64,000 nt of DNA. Origin: Pseudomonas sp. B28(2017). Its GTDB lineage: Bacteria > Pseudomonadota > Gammaproteobacteria > Pseudomonadales > Pseudomonadaceae. This document shows, one piece after another, positions 43,825 to 54,256 of the stretch. The DNA lies in the NCBI RefSeq assembly GCF_002113025.1, contig NZ_NEJH01000001.1, positions 930,001-994,000 on the forward strand. Reading direction: 5' to 3'. The notes beneath the pieces were generated by a model that made no database searches, was not told the DNA's origin, and saw nothing but the letters and a program-made list of their open reading frames with translations. Position numbers and translations under genes: made by a program. The first letter of the stretch is position 1. Each line of letters begins with the position of its first letter.

Positions 43825-46800
43825 TCAGAACTGCCAGTCTAGGGTCAGGCCTACCCCATGGTCTTTTTCCCGGGAGCCGAGCACTCCGTTGTAGTCCATG
43901 TTCAAACGGGTATCGCGTCCCAGCGCCCATCCAGCGCGAGCACCGACCACCGCGGCATTGCGGTCCATGGACACGCTTTGCACGCTGAACGCTGTGTTGC
44001 CGTTGACGAAGGCCAGGTGGTCTTCGGAACGGGTATTGCCGAGGTTGTGCTGCCAGCCGAGCGTGCCGGACAGTTCCAGTTGTTGCTGGTCGGACAGTGA
44101 AATGGCTTTGCTCGCCCGCAGGCCGAGGGTCGAGAGCACCGCGTCGCGGTTGTTGTCACCGCCCTCGAGTGCGGCGGCGTCACCTTTTTCGCTGAATCTG
44201 TCGCTGTTGAGGTGCACGTACGCCAAATTGACGAACGGCTCCAGCGCCAGCGGTTGCAAGTCCAGGCGATACGCCGCTTCGGTGAACAGTTGCGCGGTGG
44301 TCGCATCGCGTTTGGATTTCTGCTTGCCGCTGACGTCGCCGAATTGCAGGTCGCGTTTGGCGTCGATGCGATGCCAGCTGTAAGCACCGCCGAGGCTCAA
44401 GCGCAGCGCATCGATTTCATGGCCCAGATAAGCACCCAGGTGATAGCTGTCGACCTTGGCTTGCGAGTGCGTGCTATCACCCATGCTCAACGAGCTGTCG
44501 CTGTAACCGGTGACGAAACCCAGCCGCGTATCTTCAGCGATCAAGCCATCGACACCGGCCAGCAGCCCGCCAATGGAGCTGTTGGAACTGGCGTTGTCAT
44601 GCCCGCCATCGCTCTTGCCCCAGGCGCCCAGTACTTTGAGCCAGGCGTTGCTGCGCTCATCGGTCGGTGCCGCGGCGTCGAACAGATCATGCTCGCGCAG
44701 ACGTTCGCCGACAGCATCGCGCAGGTAACGGCTGTCGTTGATCAGCAGCGTACCGATCGCCGGATGAATCTCGCCGGACAGTTGCTGGAACGCTTGTTGC
44801 GCGACAGCGGCGGTCGGCGACAACAGCAGGGTTTCGTAGAGCGGATTGCCTGCGCCCAGTTGCTCGGCGGCAGCGGCCACGGCTCGTTGATTCGGGGTTC
44901 GTCCGGCGCTCGCGAAAGAGGTCGCGTTGCGCTCCACCGCCAGTTGAATGCCGCCCGCGGTGTAGCCGAGGGTGCCGCCGATAAACAGGTAGTCCGGCAA
45001 CACCGCACCGAAACGCCCTTCGATCCCGCCAGCGGCTTGCAGGATGTTGTACTGATTGCCCAACAGGGTTTTCACCTCGCGGGTGGTCAGCAGAGTCGGG
45101 CTGTTTTCCAGCGACAGGCTGACCGTTGCACCCTCGATGGTGGCCTTGCCGTCGGCAATGATCTGGTCGCTGCTGGTGGGCGACAGCTCTACGGCGTAAG
45201 TCGAGCCAGGCTCGAAGGTCACGTCGCCCGCCACCTGCAAGGTGCCGATGGAATTGCCGGGGGCCACGGTCCCGCCGCTTTTCGCAGTCAGTGCCGCGAT
45301 GCTGCCGTTACCGCCGAGGATGCCATTGTCATTGACGGTGACGGCCGACAGCAGCGAACCGTTGATGGCCAATCGGCCCTGATTGACCAGCGTCGGGCCG
45401 GCATAGGTGTTGGCACCGGTCAGCACCAGCGTACCGATGCCCTGCTTGGTCAGACCGCCGTGGCCGGAAATGTCGTTACGCCAGACGTCGAGGCCGCAGT
45501 GCACGTCATTGCACACACGCTCTGTGGGTTTTCCGGCGTCGATGACCGCGCCGATACCCGGCAAGTCAGCGACGAACTGGCTGGAGCCATAAGCGCCTTC
45601 GATGCGCCATTGCTCGGGAATGTCCTGCTCGGTGACGAACATCGCCGGGCCATCGATGCCTTTGTGCAGGTTGATCATCCCCCAGCCATACAGCTCGTCG
45701 ACACCCGATGCTCCGAGATCGGTGGCGGTGGTGCGCAGCACACTGGCAACCTGCGCGCCGGTCATGTACGGGAAGCGTTCCATCAACACCGCCGCGGCGC
45801 CGGCAACGTGGGGCGCCGCCATGGAGGTGCCGTTGTAATTGGCGTAACCGGTGGTCAGATCGGCGGCATGGGTGCCGCTGATGATCGAGCTGTAGATCCG
45901 GCTGCCCGGTGCAGACACGCAGAAGCTTGCGGTGTAGCCGCAGCGCGACGAAAAGGTGCTGATGTTGTAAAGCTCGGGGCTGTTGGTGTCCGGGTTCTTC
46001 TGCAAGGCCGCGACGGTCATCCAGTTCGGCGCGATCTCGGGAACGAAGTAGCCGAGGCCGGCGATGGCGTCCGGATTGTTGAGATTGTAGTCGTTGCCGG
46101 CGGCGAAAATCGTAACGATGCCGCTGCGGGCCGCCGCGATGGCGCCGTCGTAGGCACCGCCGGGTTTGGTCCCCAGCAACATCTGGATCTCGTTGAACTG
46201 CACTTGTGCATCCTGCACGGTGAAGTGCGGGTACGCCGGGTCTCGACCGCCGAGGTCGAAGCGGTCGGTGATGCCGATGCCCCAGCTGTTGTTGATGATC
46301 CGCGCGCCGCTGGCGATCAGGGCGTCCCAACCGGACTTGTACACCGCGCCGTCGTTGCCGCGTACGATACCGTCTTCCGGACCCGGGTCGCCGTTGTCGG
46401 CGCTGATAATCTGCGCACCAAAGGCGACGCCGTGCATCGGCCCGCCATCGCGGCTGCCAGCGGCGATCCCGCCAACGTGGGTACCATGAGCACCGAGTTT
46501 GCCGTTGGAGCCTATCGAGGGCGAACCATCATAGAGAAAGGCGTCCCCGGCTTTGACTGGAATGTACGGATCGGTGTATTCACGGATGCCGCTGGTCACC
46601 AGCGTGATGACCTTATTGGCGCCGGAAAATTCCGGGTGCAGGGCGTACACCGGCTGGTCGAAGATCCCCAGTTTCACGCCTTTGCCGGTGTAACCGGCCG
46701 CATAGGCATCCTGCGCGTTGATCGCCCCCAGGCCCCAGTCGGCGTTGAACTCCGTGCTGCGCCAGCTTTCGGGATCGCCTGTCCTGCCGTTTTCCACGAA

Positions 46801-46872
46801 GGGGGCCGCGTGTGCGGTGCCCAGTGTGGCCAACGCGCAGAGCAAGGCAAGGTTGTTGTACTTGTTATTCAT
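43825..46872 (-). CDS. Autotransporter subtilisin-like serine protease
   Basis: The 1015-residue protein has a Sec signal peptide (LCALATLGTAHA), an S8 protease domain with catalytic Asp72 (GIFDQPVYALHP), His132 (GAHGTHVGG) and Ser350 (NGTSMAAPHVAG), a linker with an autotransporter repeat (GGLTKQGIGTLVLTGANTYA) and a C-terminal beta-barrel of about 260 residues ending LTLDWQF. It secretes itself to the surface. It corresponds to the PspA/PrtA-type proteases encoded between aprF and the lipase in related strains. Its stop adjoins the lipase ghost. Confidence 0.95.
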   Translation of the reverse strand: MNNKYNNLALLCALATLGTAHAAPFVENGRTGDPESWRSTEFNADWGLGAINAQDAYAAGYTGKGVKLGIFDQPVYALHPEFSGANKVITLVTSGIREYTDPYIPVKAGDAFLYDGSPSIGSNGKLGAHGTHVGGIAAGSRDGGPMHGVAFGAQIISADNGDPGPEDGIVRGNDGAVYKSGWDALIASGARIINNSWGIGITDRFDLGGRDPAYPHFTVQDAQVQFNEIQMLLGTKPGGAYDGAIAAARSGIVTIFAAGNDYNLNNPDAIAGLGYFVPEIAPNWMTVAALQKNPDTNSPELYNISTFSSRCGYTASFCVSAPGSRIYSSIISGTHAADLTTGYANYNGTSMAAPHVAGAAAVLMERFPYMTGAQVASVLRTTATDLGASGVDELYGWGMINLHKGIDGPAMFVTEQDIPEQWRIEGAYGSSQFVADLPGIGAVIDAGKPTERVCNDVHCGLDVWRNDISGHGGLTKQGIGTLVLTGANTYAGPTLVNQGRLAINGSLLSAVTVNDNGILGGNGSIAALTAKSGGTVAPGNSIGTLQVAGDVTFEPGSTYAVELSPTSSDQIIADGKATIEGATVSLSLENSPTLLTTREVKTLLGNQYNILQAAGGIEGRFGAVLPDYLFIGGTLGYTAGGIQLAVERNATSFASAGRTPNQRAVAAAAEQLGAGNPLYETLLLSPTAAVAQQAFQQLSGEIHPAIGTLLINDSRYLRDAVGERLREHDLFDAAAPTDERSNAWLKVLGAWGKSDGGHDNASSNSSIGGLLAGVDGLIAEDTRLGFVTGYSDSSLSMGDSTHSQAKVDSYHLGAYLGHEIDALRLSLGGAYSWHRIDAKRDLQFGDVSGKQKSKRDATTAQLFTEAAYRLDLQPLALEPFVNLAYVHLNSDRFSEKGDAAALEGGDNNRDAVLSTLGLRASKAISLSDQQQLELSGTLGWQHNLGNTRSEDHLAFVNGNTAFSVQSVSMDRNAAVVGARAGWALGRDTRLNMDYNGVLGSREKDHGVGLTLDWQF

Positions 46873-47026
46873 CGAGCTACCGTCCTTAGTTGTGTTGCCA
46901 AAATCCTTGTTGCTGGAAGCCTTGCCTCAATTCCTCTTGGTCAAATCGCGCGACTACAGGGGCTGCGGCGTTCAATTGATCAACAGACAGGCATTTCTTG
47001 AGTCCTCGCCACGCTGTTTCTAATAG

Positions 47027-48382
47027 CTACTGCACCCTCGGGCCTTGGCCGAAGGCCTCATCTACCTTGGTCAGGTCCTGCTCGCTCAAGGTGCCGGCGT
47101 AGTAATGCAACCTGGTCCAGGCCATCAAATAGTCGTAGCGCGCCTGGGCCAGGTCCCGACGGGTGGTGTAGAGCTGTTGTTCGGCATTCAGCGCATCGAG
47201 GTTGACCCGCTCACCGCCAAGAATGCTTTGCCTGGTCGACACCACCAGCGCTTCTGCGGAGACCAAGGCCTTCTGATAGGCCCGCAGCTTGCTCACCCCC
47301 GACAGGCAGGCGCTGAACTGCCGTCGCAACTGGATCAAGGTTTCCCGGGTCTTGCCGTCCAGTTCGTACTCGGCCTGCTCCATCGCGCGGCTTGCCTGAC
47401 GGGTCGACGCCGAAACACCACCGCCAGCGTACAGCGGCATATTGACCTCGATGCCGATGGTGTTGGTGTCGTAGCGCTGGTTGTAAGTGTTGCCGCTTTC
47501 CGATTCATTCTGACGCACCGTGGCGTAGGCGCTGACCTTGGGCAGGTGCCCGGCCCGGTTGCGCTCGACCTCGTAGCGCGCCACTTCAAGCGCCTGGCGC
47601 TGGGAAGCCAGGTTAGGGTTATTGGCCACGGCCATCTCATGCCAGGTGTCGTAATTGGCCGGCTGCAGGGTGAAGGTCTGGAAGTTTTGATCCAGTGGTG
47701 CAAGGTCGGCAATGTCGATCGCCGGCACACCGATCAGCGTACCGAGTTCGCGCAGAGATGCATCCTGTTCATTACGCGCTTCGATTTCTTCAGCGGTAGC
47801 CAGTTCGTAGCGCGATTCGGCTTCAAGAATGTCGGTGCGAGTACCTTCGCCCTGGCGAAACATCTGCTCGTTCTGCTGGAACTGCTGCTCGAAAGCTTTC
47901 TTCCTGGCCAGGGCGATATCGATCTGGTCCTGGGCGAACAACGCCTTGGTGTAGTTTTCCAACACCCGTACCAGCAATTGCTGGCTCTTGCCACGAAAGT
48001 TTTCGTCGGCAAACAGCGATTGCGCGACGCCCTTGCGATAAGCCGCGTAGGCCTCGTAGTCGAGCAACGGTTGTTGCAAGGTCAGGCTGGAACCGTAACT
48101 GCTGTAGTTGCGGTCATCGCTCTGGTTTTGCCTGCGCTCGTCGAGGTAGGTGACCTTGGAGCTATTGCGGCCCTTGTTGTAGTTGTAACCCAGTCTTGGC
48201 AACAGCCCGGCACGGCCGATGGCACGGTTCTCAAGGCCTGCATCGCGTTCCTTGATGGCGCCGAGGAATACCGGATCATTGCGTAATGCCTGTTCATAGA
48301 TCTCGAACGGTCCCATGGCCGCCACGGCCGGGTTGCCCGCGAGCAGCATCAACGCCGTCCCGAGCATCGAAAGCTTATTCAT
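47027..48382 (-). CDS. aprF: Type I secretion outer-membrane protein AprF (TolC family)
   Basis: The 451-residue protein has a signal peptide and two repeated coiled-coil/barrel halves typical of TolC (LLPRLGYNYNKGRNSSKVTY, ESRYELATAEEIEARNEQ, GIEVNMPLYAGGGVSASTRQ, GGERVNLDALNAEQQLY). It forms the outer-membrane channel for AprA and the RTX lipase. It starts 14 bases after the aprE stop. Confidence 0.95.
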   Translation of the reverse strand: MNKLSMLGTALMLLAGNPAVAAMGPFEIYEQALRNDPVFLGAIKERDAGLENRAIGRAGLLPRLGYNYNKGRNSSKVTYLDERRQNQSDDRNYSSYGSSLTLQQPLLDYEAYAAYRKGVAQSLFADENFRGKSQQLLVRVLENYTKALFAQDQIDIALARKKAFEQQFQQNEQMFRQGEGTRTDILEAESRYELATAEEIEARNEQDASLRELGTLIGVPAIDIADLAPLDQNFQTFTLQPANYDTWHEMAVANNPNLASQRQALEVARYEVERNRAGHLPKVSAYATVRQNESESGNTYNQRYDTNTIGIEVNMPLYAGGGVSASTRQASRAMEQAEYELDGKTRETLIQLRRQFSACLSGVSKLRAYQKALVSAEALVVSTRQSILGGERVNLDALNAEQQLYTTRRDLAQARYDYLMAWTRLHYYAGTLSEQDLTKVDEAFGQGPRVQ

Positions 48383-48396
48383 ACAGCCGAATATCC

Positions 48397-49746
48397 TTAT
48401 TCCTCGGTCAACGCGGAGCCTGCCCGGTCGAGCAGCGGTTTGAACAAATAATTGAGGAGCGAACGTTCACCGGTGCGCACGAACATTTCCGCCGGCATGC
48501 CGGGCTTGATCACCAGGCCATTGAGTTTTTCCATGGCCTGGTCGCTGACGCTGCTGCGCAGCACGTAGTACGGTGCACCGGTTTTTTCGTCGACCATCTG
48601 GTCGGCGGAGACCAGGCTGACTTCGCCCGGCACACGCGGGGTACGGCTCTGGTTGAAGGCGGTGAACAGGATATCCACCGGCAGATGCGGCCCCACCTTG
48701 TCGATAAGGTTGACCGGCAGGCGCCCTTCCACTTCCAGCTGTGTGTCCTGCGGCACGATCTCCAGCAGGCTTTCACCCTGACGCACCACCGCACCAACGG
48801 TGTGAACACCCAGGTTCACCGCGATGCCGTCCGCCGTGGCGATGATCTCGCTGTGCTGCAGGTCGAACCCGGCGGAGGTCAACTGTTCTTCCAGCGTCAC
48901 GCTTTTGAGCTGCGCTTCGGCCAATTGGGTGCGTACTTCTTTCTGGTACTCCTCGATATGCTGTTGCAGCTTCAAGCGGGACTCGACAATGCCCTGCTCC
49001 ACCCGGCCGCTTTCGCCGAGATTTTCTGCCAACTGTTGTTGCACTTGCGACAGTTGCCGCTGGTACTCCATCAACCGATTGCGCGGGATGTAGCCGTTTT
49101 CCGCCAGTGGCGTCAGATTGCTTAGCTGTTGTTGCAGGGAATTGGCCTGAGCACTCAAGTCGCTGCGGGCACGGCGCATGCCAGCCAGTTGCGAGCCGGA
49201 GCCTTCGATGCTGGCGCGCAAAGCGGCCTGCTCGCGGGCGAATGCATCGCGGCGGCTGCTGAACAGCTGGCGCTGGCCTTCCAGTACCAACGCCAGACGC
49301 GGGTCTGGGTCGTTGCTCAGCTCGGCGGGGAAATTCACCTGCTTGAGGTTGTCCCGCTCGCTTTGCCAACGAGCAAGGCTGGCCCAGGCCATGCGGTACT
49401 GCGCTTGCAACGATTGCACGTCCGCGGCGACCTGAGTCTGGTCGAGCCGGAACAGCGGCTGGCCCTGTTTCACCCGCTGGCCTTCGCTCACCAGAATCTG
49501 GCTGACCACGCCGTTGCTCATCGACTGCACAGCCTTGCGCTTACCCGAAACCACCACTGTGCCCTGTACCGGTATGCCCTGATCGAGGGGTGCCAGGCTG
49601 GCCCAAGTGAAGAAACTGCCAGCGCCGACAATCGCCAGTATCCAGCCCAGGCGAGCGAAGTAACGCGCGTCGCGTTCAGGCTGCCCAGCCAGGCAGTCCT
49701 GCTCCATCTTCGCTTCGTTTTGAGGCTTTACTTGGCTGTGGCTCAT
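48397..49746 (-). CDS. aprE: Type I secretion membrane fusion protein AprE
   Basis: The 449-residue adaptor has one N-terminal membrane helix (LGWILAIVGAGSFFTWASLA), a lipoyl half (QSMSNGVVSQILVSEGQRVK), a long coiled-coil region, and the conserved C-terminal barrel with ADGIAVNLGVHTVGAVVRQG and KPGMPAEMFVRTGERSLLNY. It links AprD to AprF. Its start overlaps the aprD stop by four bases. Confidence 0.95.
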   Translation of the reverse strand: MSHSQVKPQNEAKMEQDCLAGQPERDARYFARLGWILAIVGAGSFFTWASLAPLDQGIPVQGTVVVSGKRKAVQSMSNGVVSQILVSEGQRVKQGQPLFRLDQTQVAADVQSLQAQYRMAWASLARWQSERDNLKQVNFPAELSNDPDPRLALVLEGQRQLFSSRRDAFAREQAALRASIEGSGSQLAGMRRARSDLSAQANSLQQQLSNLTPLAENGYIPRNRLMEYQRQLSQVQQQLAENLGESGRVEQGIVESRLKLQQHIEEYQKEVRTQLAEAQLKSVTLEEQLTSAGFDLQHSEIIATADGIAVNLGVHTVGAVVRQGESLLEIVPQDTQLEVEGRLPVNLIDKVGPHLPVDILFTAFNQSRTPRVPGEVSLVSADQMVDEKTGAPYYVLRSSVSDQAMEKLNGLVIKPGMPAEMFVRTGERSLLNYLFKPLLDRAGSALTEE

Positions 49747-51518
49747 ACGCCCGAACTCCTTGTCGCGGGCTGAGACTGCCAGCTCATGCTGAGCCCGGCC
49801 GGCGCTTGCGCGGTTTTTTCATGTTGTGCTTGCTGAGCCCCCGAGAGTGCCTTGAGCACGTCCTGGCTCGAACCGAACGCCTGCAAGCGCCCGTCGTTGA
49901 GCACCAGCAACTTGTCGGCCTGGGCCAATGCGGAAGAACGATGGGTCACCAGAATCACACTGGTGCCCTGGGCCTTCATTTGCGCAATCGCGCTGGTCAA
50001 CGCCGCTTCACCCGCGGTGTCGAGGTTGGAGTTCGGTTCATCCAGCACCACCAGGCTCGGCTGACCGTACAGCGCACGGGCCAGGGCCACCCGTTGTTTC
50101 TGTCCACCGGAAAGGCCACTGCCGTCTTCGCCGAGCACGGTGTCGTACCCTTGCGGCAGGCGCAGGATCAGTTCATGCACCCCGGCCTGCTGCGCGGCGG
50201 CCACGACGCTCTGTGGATCGGCCTCGCGGAAACGCGCGATGTTTTGCGCGATGCTGCCGCTGAACAATTCGATATCCTGCGGCAGGTAACCGATGTAAGG
50301 CCCGAGGTCGTCGCGGTTCCAGCGATGGATGTCCGCACCGTCGAGCCGCACCGTACCGCCAAGCGTCGGCCAGACACCCACCAGTACCCGTGCCAGTGTC
50401 GATTTACCGGAACCGGAAGCACCGAGTACGCCCATCACCTCACCCGCAGCGAGGCTGAAGCTGACCAGGTGCAGGGACGCCTCCCGTTGCCCCGGAGGCG
50501 CCGCGCTGACTTGCTCAAAGGTGATCTGGCCCTTCGGCGCCGGCAACGCCATGGCCGCGTCGCCCGATGGGAAGGCCTGCAGCAAGGCGTCGAGACGGCG
50601 GTAAGCCAGCTTGGCGCCGCTCCACTGCTTCCATACGGCGATCAACTGATCGATAGGGCTCAGCACGCGGCCCATCAGGATCGAACCGGCAATCATCATC
50701 CCGGCGGTCATGTCACCCTTGATCACCAGCAGCGCACCAAGGCCCAGCACCAACGATTGCAGGCACAGGCGCAGGGTTTTGCTCAAGGAACTGATGACGG
50801 CGCCCGTGTCGCTGGCCTGGTTTTGCAGGCCGAGGAAGCGTGAATGCACCTGGAACCAGCGGTTGCGCAACGCCCCCAGCATGCCCATGGCCTGAATGGT
50901 TTCGGCGTTATGCAAATGGCTGGTGGCCAATTGGCTGGAATGCTGGGAACACGCGGCGGCTTCACCCAGCGGTTTTTTGGTCATGGACTCATTCAGCCAG
51001 GCCAGTGCAATCAGCAACAGAGCCCCCGCAGTGGCAAAAACGCCGAGCCAGATGTTGAACAAATAAATCACCAACAGGTACACCGGGAACCACGGCGCAT
51101 CGAAGAACGCGAACAACGCAGGGCCGGTGACGAACTGGCGAATATGTGTCAGATCCCCCAGCGCCTGTCCCGCATTGCCTTCGCCTTTGAACAGGTTGCG
51201 CTCGAACGCCGCCCGATAGACCCGCAGATTGAATTGTCGCTCCAACTGACTGCCGATACGGATAACGATGAAACTGCGAACAGCTTCCAGCAAACCGATA
51301 AAGGCAAAGAACCCGACAAGCATCAGCGACAACATGACCAGTGTTGTTTCATTCTGCGAAGACAGTACCCGGTCATAGACTTGCAGCATGTAGATAGAGG
51401 GCGCCAACATCAGAATATTGATCAGGGCGGTAAAACAGCCGACGCTGATCAAGATGCTCTTATAGTCCCCCAGTGCCTTGATTAATGGTGCAGTGGCTGG
51501 GTCCTTCGCCATCTTCAT
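49743..51518 (-). CDS. aprD: Type I secretion ABC transporter AprD
   Basis: The 591-residue protein has five to six N-terminal helices (residues about 20-300) and an ATPase domain with Walker A GASGSGKST, signature LSGGQKQRVALARALYG and Walker B LVVLDEPNSNLD. It belongs to the PrtD subfamily, which lacks a peptidase domain and exports metalloproteases and lipases with C-terminal signals. It is first of the aprDEF group, 154 bases after inh. Confidence 0.95.
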   Translation of the reverse strand: MKMAKDPATAPLIKALGDYKSILISVGCFTALINILMLAPSIYMLQVYDRVLSSQNETTLVMLSLMLVGFFAFIGLLEAVRSFIVIRIGSQLERQFNLRVYRAAFERNLFKGEGNAGQALGDLTHIRQFVTGPALFAFFDAPWFPVYLLVIYLFNIWLGVFATAGALLLIALAWLNESMTKKPLGEAAACSQHSSQLATSHLHNAETIQAMGMLGALRNRWFQVHSRFLGLQNQASDTGAVISSLSKTLRLCLQSLVLGLGALLVIKGDMTAGMMIAGSILMGRVLSPIDQLIAVWKQWSGAKLAYRRLDALLQAFPSGDAAMALPAPKGQITFEQVSAAPPGQREASLHLVSFSLAAGEVMGVLGASGSGKSTLARVLVGVWPTLGGTVRLDGADIHRWNRDDLGPYIGYLPQDIELFSGSIAQNIARFREADPQSVVAAAQQAGVHELILRLPQGYDTVLGEDGSGLSGGQKQRVALARALYGQPSLVVLDEPNSNLDTAGEAALTSAIAQMKAQGTSVILVTHRSSALAQADKLLVLNDGRLQAFGSSQDVLKALSGAQQAQHEKTAQAPAGLSMSWQSQPATRSSGV

Positions 51519-51672
51519 TGGTTATTCCTGAGCTGATATTTATCGCCACCCGTGGGCGAGGTTCCAGTTAACTGTCCGCATAGGGTCGAGACATTGTTTG
51601 CCCGGTATCGTTTACAAGTAACGAGCACAGTTTTGTGATCGATAAAGTGTCGGGGGCTGGCGATGGACTGCC

Positions 51673-52092
51673 TTACGGCAAACGCATCGGCCGCTTGAGG
51701 GTAATGATCCGACCCGACTGCAAAGTGCCTTGATAAAGCCCTTCGTACTGGCGGCTGAGGAACAGGATTTTCGAGCCCTCATTGCCGGTGATTGCGATGC
51801 CGTCCGGTTCAGGAAACCAGCCGATCGCCTGCTCCCCGAGCCAGGCAGTGAAACAGTCCGCGCCAGCGCCCAGGGTCTGGTTTGGCTGAAGGTCGATCAA
51901 GCATGCATTCGAAGCAACGAGCGGTGATTTGTCAGTGTCTTGCGCGGCTTTCAACGTAGCCAGCCAATTGCCGGCCAACTCTGACGGATCCGCCAGTTTC
52001 AGACTGTTTGCCATGGTTTCCTCTCCAAAAAACATCATCAGCGCTGCCAGTAGCCACGCGCTTGCCTTGCGGGAAAAGACGCTGTGCCTCAT
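51673..52092 (-). CDS. inh: Alkaline protease inhibitor Inh
   Basis: The 139-residue periplasmic protein has a signal peptide (KASAWLLAALMMFFGEETMA) and the eight-stranded barrel pattern of serralysin inhibitors (LAGNWLATLKAAQDTDKSPL, ACLIDLQPNQTLGAGADCF, GIAITGNEGSKILFLSRQ). It protects the cell from AprA before export. The ATG at 52092 is chosen because the signal peptide begins there and GGAG lies upstream. It follows aprA after a hairpin. Confidence 0.92.
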   Translation of the reverse strand: MRHSVFSRKASAWLLAALMMFFGEETMANSLKLADPSELAGNWLATLKAAQDTDKSPLVASNACLIDLQPNQTLGAGADCFTAWLGEQAIGWFPEPDGIAITGNEGSKILFLSRQYEGLYQGTLQSGRIITLKRPMRLP

Positions 52093-52134
52093 AGGTTTTT
52101 GTACTCCGGGCCGCAACCCTGCTTACGGTAAGAG

Positions 52135-52154
52135 AGCGGCGCATCGAGCGCCGC
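52135..52154 (-). terminator. Hairpin between aprA and inh
   Basis: GCGGCGC and GCGCCGC flank ATCGA, about 20 bases after the aprA stop. It has no T-run and probably reduces, rather than stops, transcription into inh, giving more protease than inhibitor. Confidence 0.5.
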
Positions 52155-52173
52155 CCTCCTTGTTCATCTCACA

Positions 52174-53631
52174 TCAAGCCACGATGTCCGAGTACACCGC
52201 CTGACCCACGGTACTGACCAGGAAATCAGCCACGCCATGCCCGGAGAAGTCGATCGACAACAAACTGTTGCCGCCCGACGTGCTGAGCACCGCGTCGCCC
52301 ATCGCCCCGGTGAAGGCGCTGACGAAGTGCAGGCCTGTACCGTTGGTGATGCCGGTCAGGTCGATCTTGTCCAGACCGCTGACAAAGTCGAGGATCTGGT
52401 CGACCGCACCAGGCTTGGAGTCACTGCTGGCCGCAAACACGAAGGTGTCCGAACCTGTGCCGCCCCACAGTTTGTCCGCGCCGCCAGCGCCGTAAAGGAT
52501 GTCGTTACCGGCACCGCCCTTCAGCTCGTTGGACACGTCATTGCCGATCAGCAGGTCGTTGCCCGACCCGCCAATGGCGTTCTCGACGGTGACACCCTTG
52601 GCGATGGAGACGTTACCCACCAGGCCGCCAACATCAGAGAACGACGCTTCATTGAGGTTGATCTTCTGGTTCTGGGTAAACCCGGAGAAGTCCAGGGTGT
52701 CCTTGCCGCCTGCATCCCAGACCGAAAACACCACCTTGTCCGCCGACGAATACGCGCTCAGGAAGTCGCGGCCGGTGTTGGAATTGAAACCGTAGGTAGT
52801 GTCGCCGGTGCGGGTGGTGGTGTTGGCGCCGTAGAGCTGCTGAATCGCAGCAATATCGTCCATCAGCGGGCCGGACGAATAGGCTTCGACGCCGCCCTTG
52901 CTGAAGTTCTGGCTGGTGTTGCTTTCACTCCAGTAGCTCATGACGCTGTAGCCGCGGGTGTCTTGCCCGTAGGAAGCGTCATTGTAGGTCGGTGTGCCCT
53001 CGCCGGCGTTGTAGTCGCCGGGGTGGGACAGGCCCAGGGTGTGGCCGATTTCGTGGGTCAGCGTTTGCCGGCCATAGTTGTTCAAGTCCGGGGTCTTGTT
53101 GGGCGTGTAGCTGCTGTTGATCAGGTACCAGGAAGTCCCGTCGTAACCGGCCCCGGTACCAGGCAAGTAAGCAAACGCTGCCGCACCATCCTGACCGCCG
53201 CTGTAGTTGCCGAAGGTCATGTGACCGTCGCCGCCGCTGGCCTTCTCGGTGAAGGTGACGTTGGCCACATCGGCCCAGGATTGCATGGCAAGCACGGCCT
53301 GGGTTTTCTGCTGCGCGCCGAATTGACTGAACCCGGTAATCCCGTGCTTGTACATCGTGCTCGACGATGCCGAAGTCAGGAAGGTATAGGTCAGCTCGAT
53401 TTTGCCGCTGCCGTCCTTGTCCTGGTAAGCAGCGCCGTCGCGCAGCAACTGGTTGGCTGCCTGGTCGACGGAGAACGAGGGTTTGCCATTGACCGTGAGG
53501 TTGCCGCCCCGATCATACTGATGGCTGAAACTATAGATTTGATTGAATGCAGTACTGCTTGCCGCCAATGCTGAAAGTGGCAGCAGCACCTGTTCGGCGG
53601 AGTCAATAGCGTGATCTTTTACTTTCGACAT
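52174..53631 (-). CDS. aprA: Serralysin-type extracellular metalloprotease AprA
   Basis: The 485-residue protein has a short propeptide, the zinc site [11 protein letters not shown] (193-203), the Met-turn SVMSYW (Met231, Tyr233 as ligand), GG-x-GxD calcium repeats ([30 protein letters not shown]) and a C-terminal secretion signal ending YSDIVA. It is exported by AprDEF without a Sec signal. AAGGAAG precedes the ATG at 53631. It leads the exoenzyme operon. Confidence 0.96.
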   Translation of the reverse strand: MSKVKDHAIDSAEQVLLPLSALAASSTAFNQIYSFSHQYDRGGNLTVNGKPSFSVDQAANQLLRDGAAYQDKDGSGKIELTYTFLTSASSSTMYKHGITGFSQFGAQQKTQAVLAMQSWADVANVTFTEKASGGDGHMTFGNYSGGQDGAAAFAYLPGTGAGYDGTSWYLINSSYTPNKTPDLNNYGRQTLTHEIGHTLGLSHPGDYNAGEGTPTYNDASYGQDTRGYSVMSYWSESNTSQNFSKGGVEAYSSGPLMDDIAAIQQLYGANTTTRTGDTTYGFNSNTGRDFLSAYSSADKVVFSVWDAGGKDTLDFSGFTQNQKINLNEASFSDVGGLVGNVSIAKGVTVENAIGGSGNDLLIGNDVSNELKGGAGNDILYGAGGADKLWGGTGSDTFVFAASSDSKPGAVDQILDFVSGLDKIDLTGITNGTGLHFVSAFTGAMGDAVLSTSGGNSLLSIDFSGHGVADFLVSTVGQAVYSDIVA

Positions 53632-54256
53632 AAACACACTTCCTTGTTTAGCTATGGAACAGTTTTTGTCAGATAACGACGATCCCTGGCGAGATCGTCC
53701 TATCACTCGCCCATTGAAGGCATAGGAAAACTGACACAATCAGAAATCAAACGTCCACTACTTTTTTGACGTCAAATTTGTGCATTTCAGGAATGTGCCC
53801 GAAAACAATGGGCGTGCCGAAAAAGTATTGAGTTAAAAAACATTGGGCGGGAGTTATTGTCGGACAATCGGCAATTTAATTATTAAATACAGATAAGTTT
53901 CTGGAACGTTGAATCGTCCGACTATATATGTTTAATCTGTTAAACATTTCAATGAAGTGTTCACCTCTGAATACCGAGTCGTCGTTCTTTGCAAGCAGGC
54001 TCGCTCCCACAGGATTTACGCCAATCTTGTGCGCGAAGAGGCCATTACAGGTAACGAATGACCATCAGGCAAGAGCGATTGCAGCTCCAGAAAGGCTACA
54101 CAACCGGCGTTGTCGTCCCTTTGGAACCCTCCCCGGTGTGGCAGGTTTTGCACACTGCCTTAAACTGCGATACAGCCTATGAACGAATGACGGTGCAAGG
54201 GCTCGATGGATTGCCTTGCACCACGGGCCTCACGAAATGATCCGGGTGAAGCCGAC
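53632..54256. promoter_or_regulatory. Long upstream region of aprA
   Basis: This 625-base gap is AT-rich over 53740-53960. It holds an inverted repeat at 53928-53947 (ATGTTTAA-TCTG-TTAAACAT, perfect 8-base arms) about 300 bases before aprA, and a degenerate REP pair. A 60-codon frame at 54058-54240 has no ribosome site or recognised product. The length suits a complexly regulated promoter. Confidence 0.45.
53986..54050. repeat. Degenerate REP pair
   Basis: The left unit (GCAAGCAGGCTCGCTCCCACAG) is intact. The right one (CTTGTGCGCGAAGAGG) lacks its middle, GGGAGCGAGCCTGCT, so the pair has suffered an internal deletion. Confidence 0.65.

Noticed and set aside
54058..54240. A 60-codon plus-strand frame between the REP pair and the lysozyme-inhibitor-like gene
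   Set aside because: No ribosome site is seen and no family resemblance; it may be chance.
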